DNA from: Bradyrhizobiaceae bacterium | Lineage (GTDB): Bacteria > Bacteroidota > Ignavibacteria > Kapaibacteriales > Kapaibacteriaceae | DNA: 64,000 nucleotides | Reading direction: 5' to 3' | NCBI GenBank assembly: GCA_024103135.1 | Contig: JAGFIZ010000012.1 | Location: forward strand, 1-64,000 | Shown here: positions 63,269-64,000 of the stretch, piece by piece | How positions within the stretch are numbered: the first letter of the stretch is position 1 | Layout of the letters: each line of letters starts with the position of its first letter | The notes under the pieces: generated by a model | Seen by the model: only the letters and a program-made list of their open reading frames with translations | Databases searched by the model: none | Told to the model about the DNA's origin: nothing | Position numbers and translations under genes: made by a program

Positions 63269-64000
63269 CTATTGAACGATACCGTGAATGGCATGGTGAA
63301 GGTCTGTAGCAATGGTGCTAGCCGATGAATCGCGGACAACGAATCGCGACGTTCGCTCCTTATGTTGATGCAGCCAACTCGTGATGATTCTAAGCTGATC
63401 CAACTCCATCATCGACAGTGTTGTTGATACCTCCTGTGAGTACACCGTGCACAGTCGTTCTGCGACGGAGTCTAGGGTCGACTCAACGCCGACTGTTGCC
63501 TGCATGCGTAGTCTACCTGCCTTAAGTGCGAAGATGTCAACACTGGTCTGGCTCCAAACGGGGGCCACGACAATCACCACATTGAGGTCGCGGACAGAAA
63601 GCGGCATACTGGCGCCGTACACATGCATGCGTTCCACCTCGCGTATCCCATCGCGATACAAGGCTGCCAACTCGAAGGCATGATCATTGGCTGCCTGCTC
63701 CATACGAGCGTGCAAGGAGTGCATCACGCTTTGCATGCCGCTACCTAGATACGCTCGTGCAAGCTCCACCCGTTCACGATAGGCTGATGCAGATTCCAGC
63801 TCGGCACATGGACCTGGACATTTCTCGACGTGATAGTCAAAACACGGTCGGAACGAACTGTTTGGCTCAAGTACTCCATTACAACGACGTAGTCCCGTGG
63901 CAGCTCGAATCATTTCGCACACACGGATGGCGATGAGCTGACTTCTAAAGGGCCCGTAATAATCAAGCGACGGATCACTGACATTGTCCGCAACATCTAT
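63269..64000 (-). CDS. UvrC-like protein, C-terminal part (partial)
   Basis: The gene runs off the right edge; about 243 C-terminal residues are visible. The front matches the middle of UvrC: DYYGPFRSQLIAIRVCEMI, TGLRRCNGVLEPNSSFRPCF, DYHVEKCPGPCAE (Cys-rich segment), then a UVR-like helix pair (ARMEQAANDHAFELAALYRD). In UvrC a roughly 300-residue RNase H-like nuclease and HhH tail would follow, but this protein ends after only about 130 more residues. It therefore fits shorter GIY-YIG proteins, such as those fused to a DnaQ-type exonuclease at the N-terminus, or Cho-like forms; the missing front decides. It is followed by mnmH after 2 bases. Confidence 0.7.
   Translation of the reverse strand: MDVADNVSDPSLDYYGPFRSQLIAIRVCEMIRAATGLRRCNGVLEPNSSFRPCFDYHVEKCPGPCAELESASAYRERVELARAYLGSGMQSVMHSLHARMEQAANDHAFELAALYRDGIREVERMHVYGASMPLSVRDLNVVIVVAPVWSQTSVDIFALKAGRLRMQATVGVESTLDSVAERLCTVYSQEVSTTLSMMELDQLRIITSWLHQHKERTSRFVVRDSSASTIATDLHHAIHGIVQ

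Overview
The window is a genomic island inside the chromosome of an FCB-group bacterium, plus a short foreign-looking left end. The resident part (about 38.9-64 kb) has type IX secretion (T9SS) C-terminal sorting domains, Oar-like and HmuY/TonB-type outer-membrane proteins, a meso-DAP-type MurE, a DUF4296-like lipoprotein and one TAnnTTTG-type promoter match. This suggests a Bacteroidota/Kapabacteria-like lineage; that placement is inference.

Layout. (1) 1-667: GC-rich DNA (42 of the first 60 bases are G or C) with the tail of an RND efflux transporter and a TMEM220-like membrane protein. It meets the rest at a tRNA-Arg(ACG) gene whose acceptor stem does not pair properly, so this end may be an assembly chimera. 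(2) 725-38895: an integrated element of about 38 kb. An 18-base direct repeat of the tRNA-Arg 3' end marks both edges, a tyrosine recombinase sits just inside the left edge, and the right copy is followed by what looks like the original tRNA terminator. (3) Inside it from left: integrase plus a translationally coupled HTH protein; a gene-free kilobase; remains of an IS21-family element inserted in an IS66-family element; a leftward operon of about 20.7 kb encoding exported proteins; and a GC-richer, six-gene defence operon. (4) 38896-64000: resident chromosome with housekeeping, phosphate/nucleotide, haem-uptake-like and selenium genes.

The exported-protein operon (26697 down to 5926) runs: FG-GAP/T9SS protein, Skp-like protein, lipoprotein, a 2190-residue SpvB/RHS-shell-like protein, two small exported proteins, a SUMF-fold lipoprotein, a 2613-residue RHS protein ending in a lipase-like domain, and a small membrane protein in the position of an immunity gene. 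Most junctions are 4-base stop/start overlaps. I read it as a polymorphic-toxin or surface-effector system with dedicated accessory proteins.

The defence operon (38718 down to 27118) runs hsdM, hsdS, ptuA, ptuB, hsdR, trlF. A Septu-like ATPase/HNH pair is nested inside a type I restriction-modification locus, a TrlF-type PHP-ATPase closes it, and HsdR carries a C-terminal LexA/S24 module with Ser, Lys and an Ala-Gly site all present. These two operons are the most novel content of the window.

In the resident part, catalase, MurE, a Nudix hydrolase, dihydroorotate dehydrogenase, AMP nucleosidase and malic enzyme are ordinary core genes. A three-gene HmuY-TonB receptor-HmuY-like operon, two TonB receptors in all, PhoD and NPP phosphatases, and a selD-mnmH pair for selenouridine in tRNA complete the picture. 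The window ends inside a UvrC-like gene.
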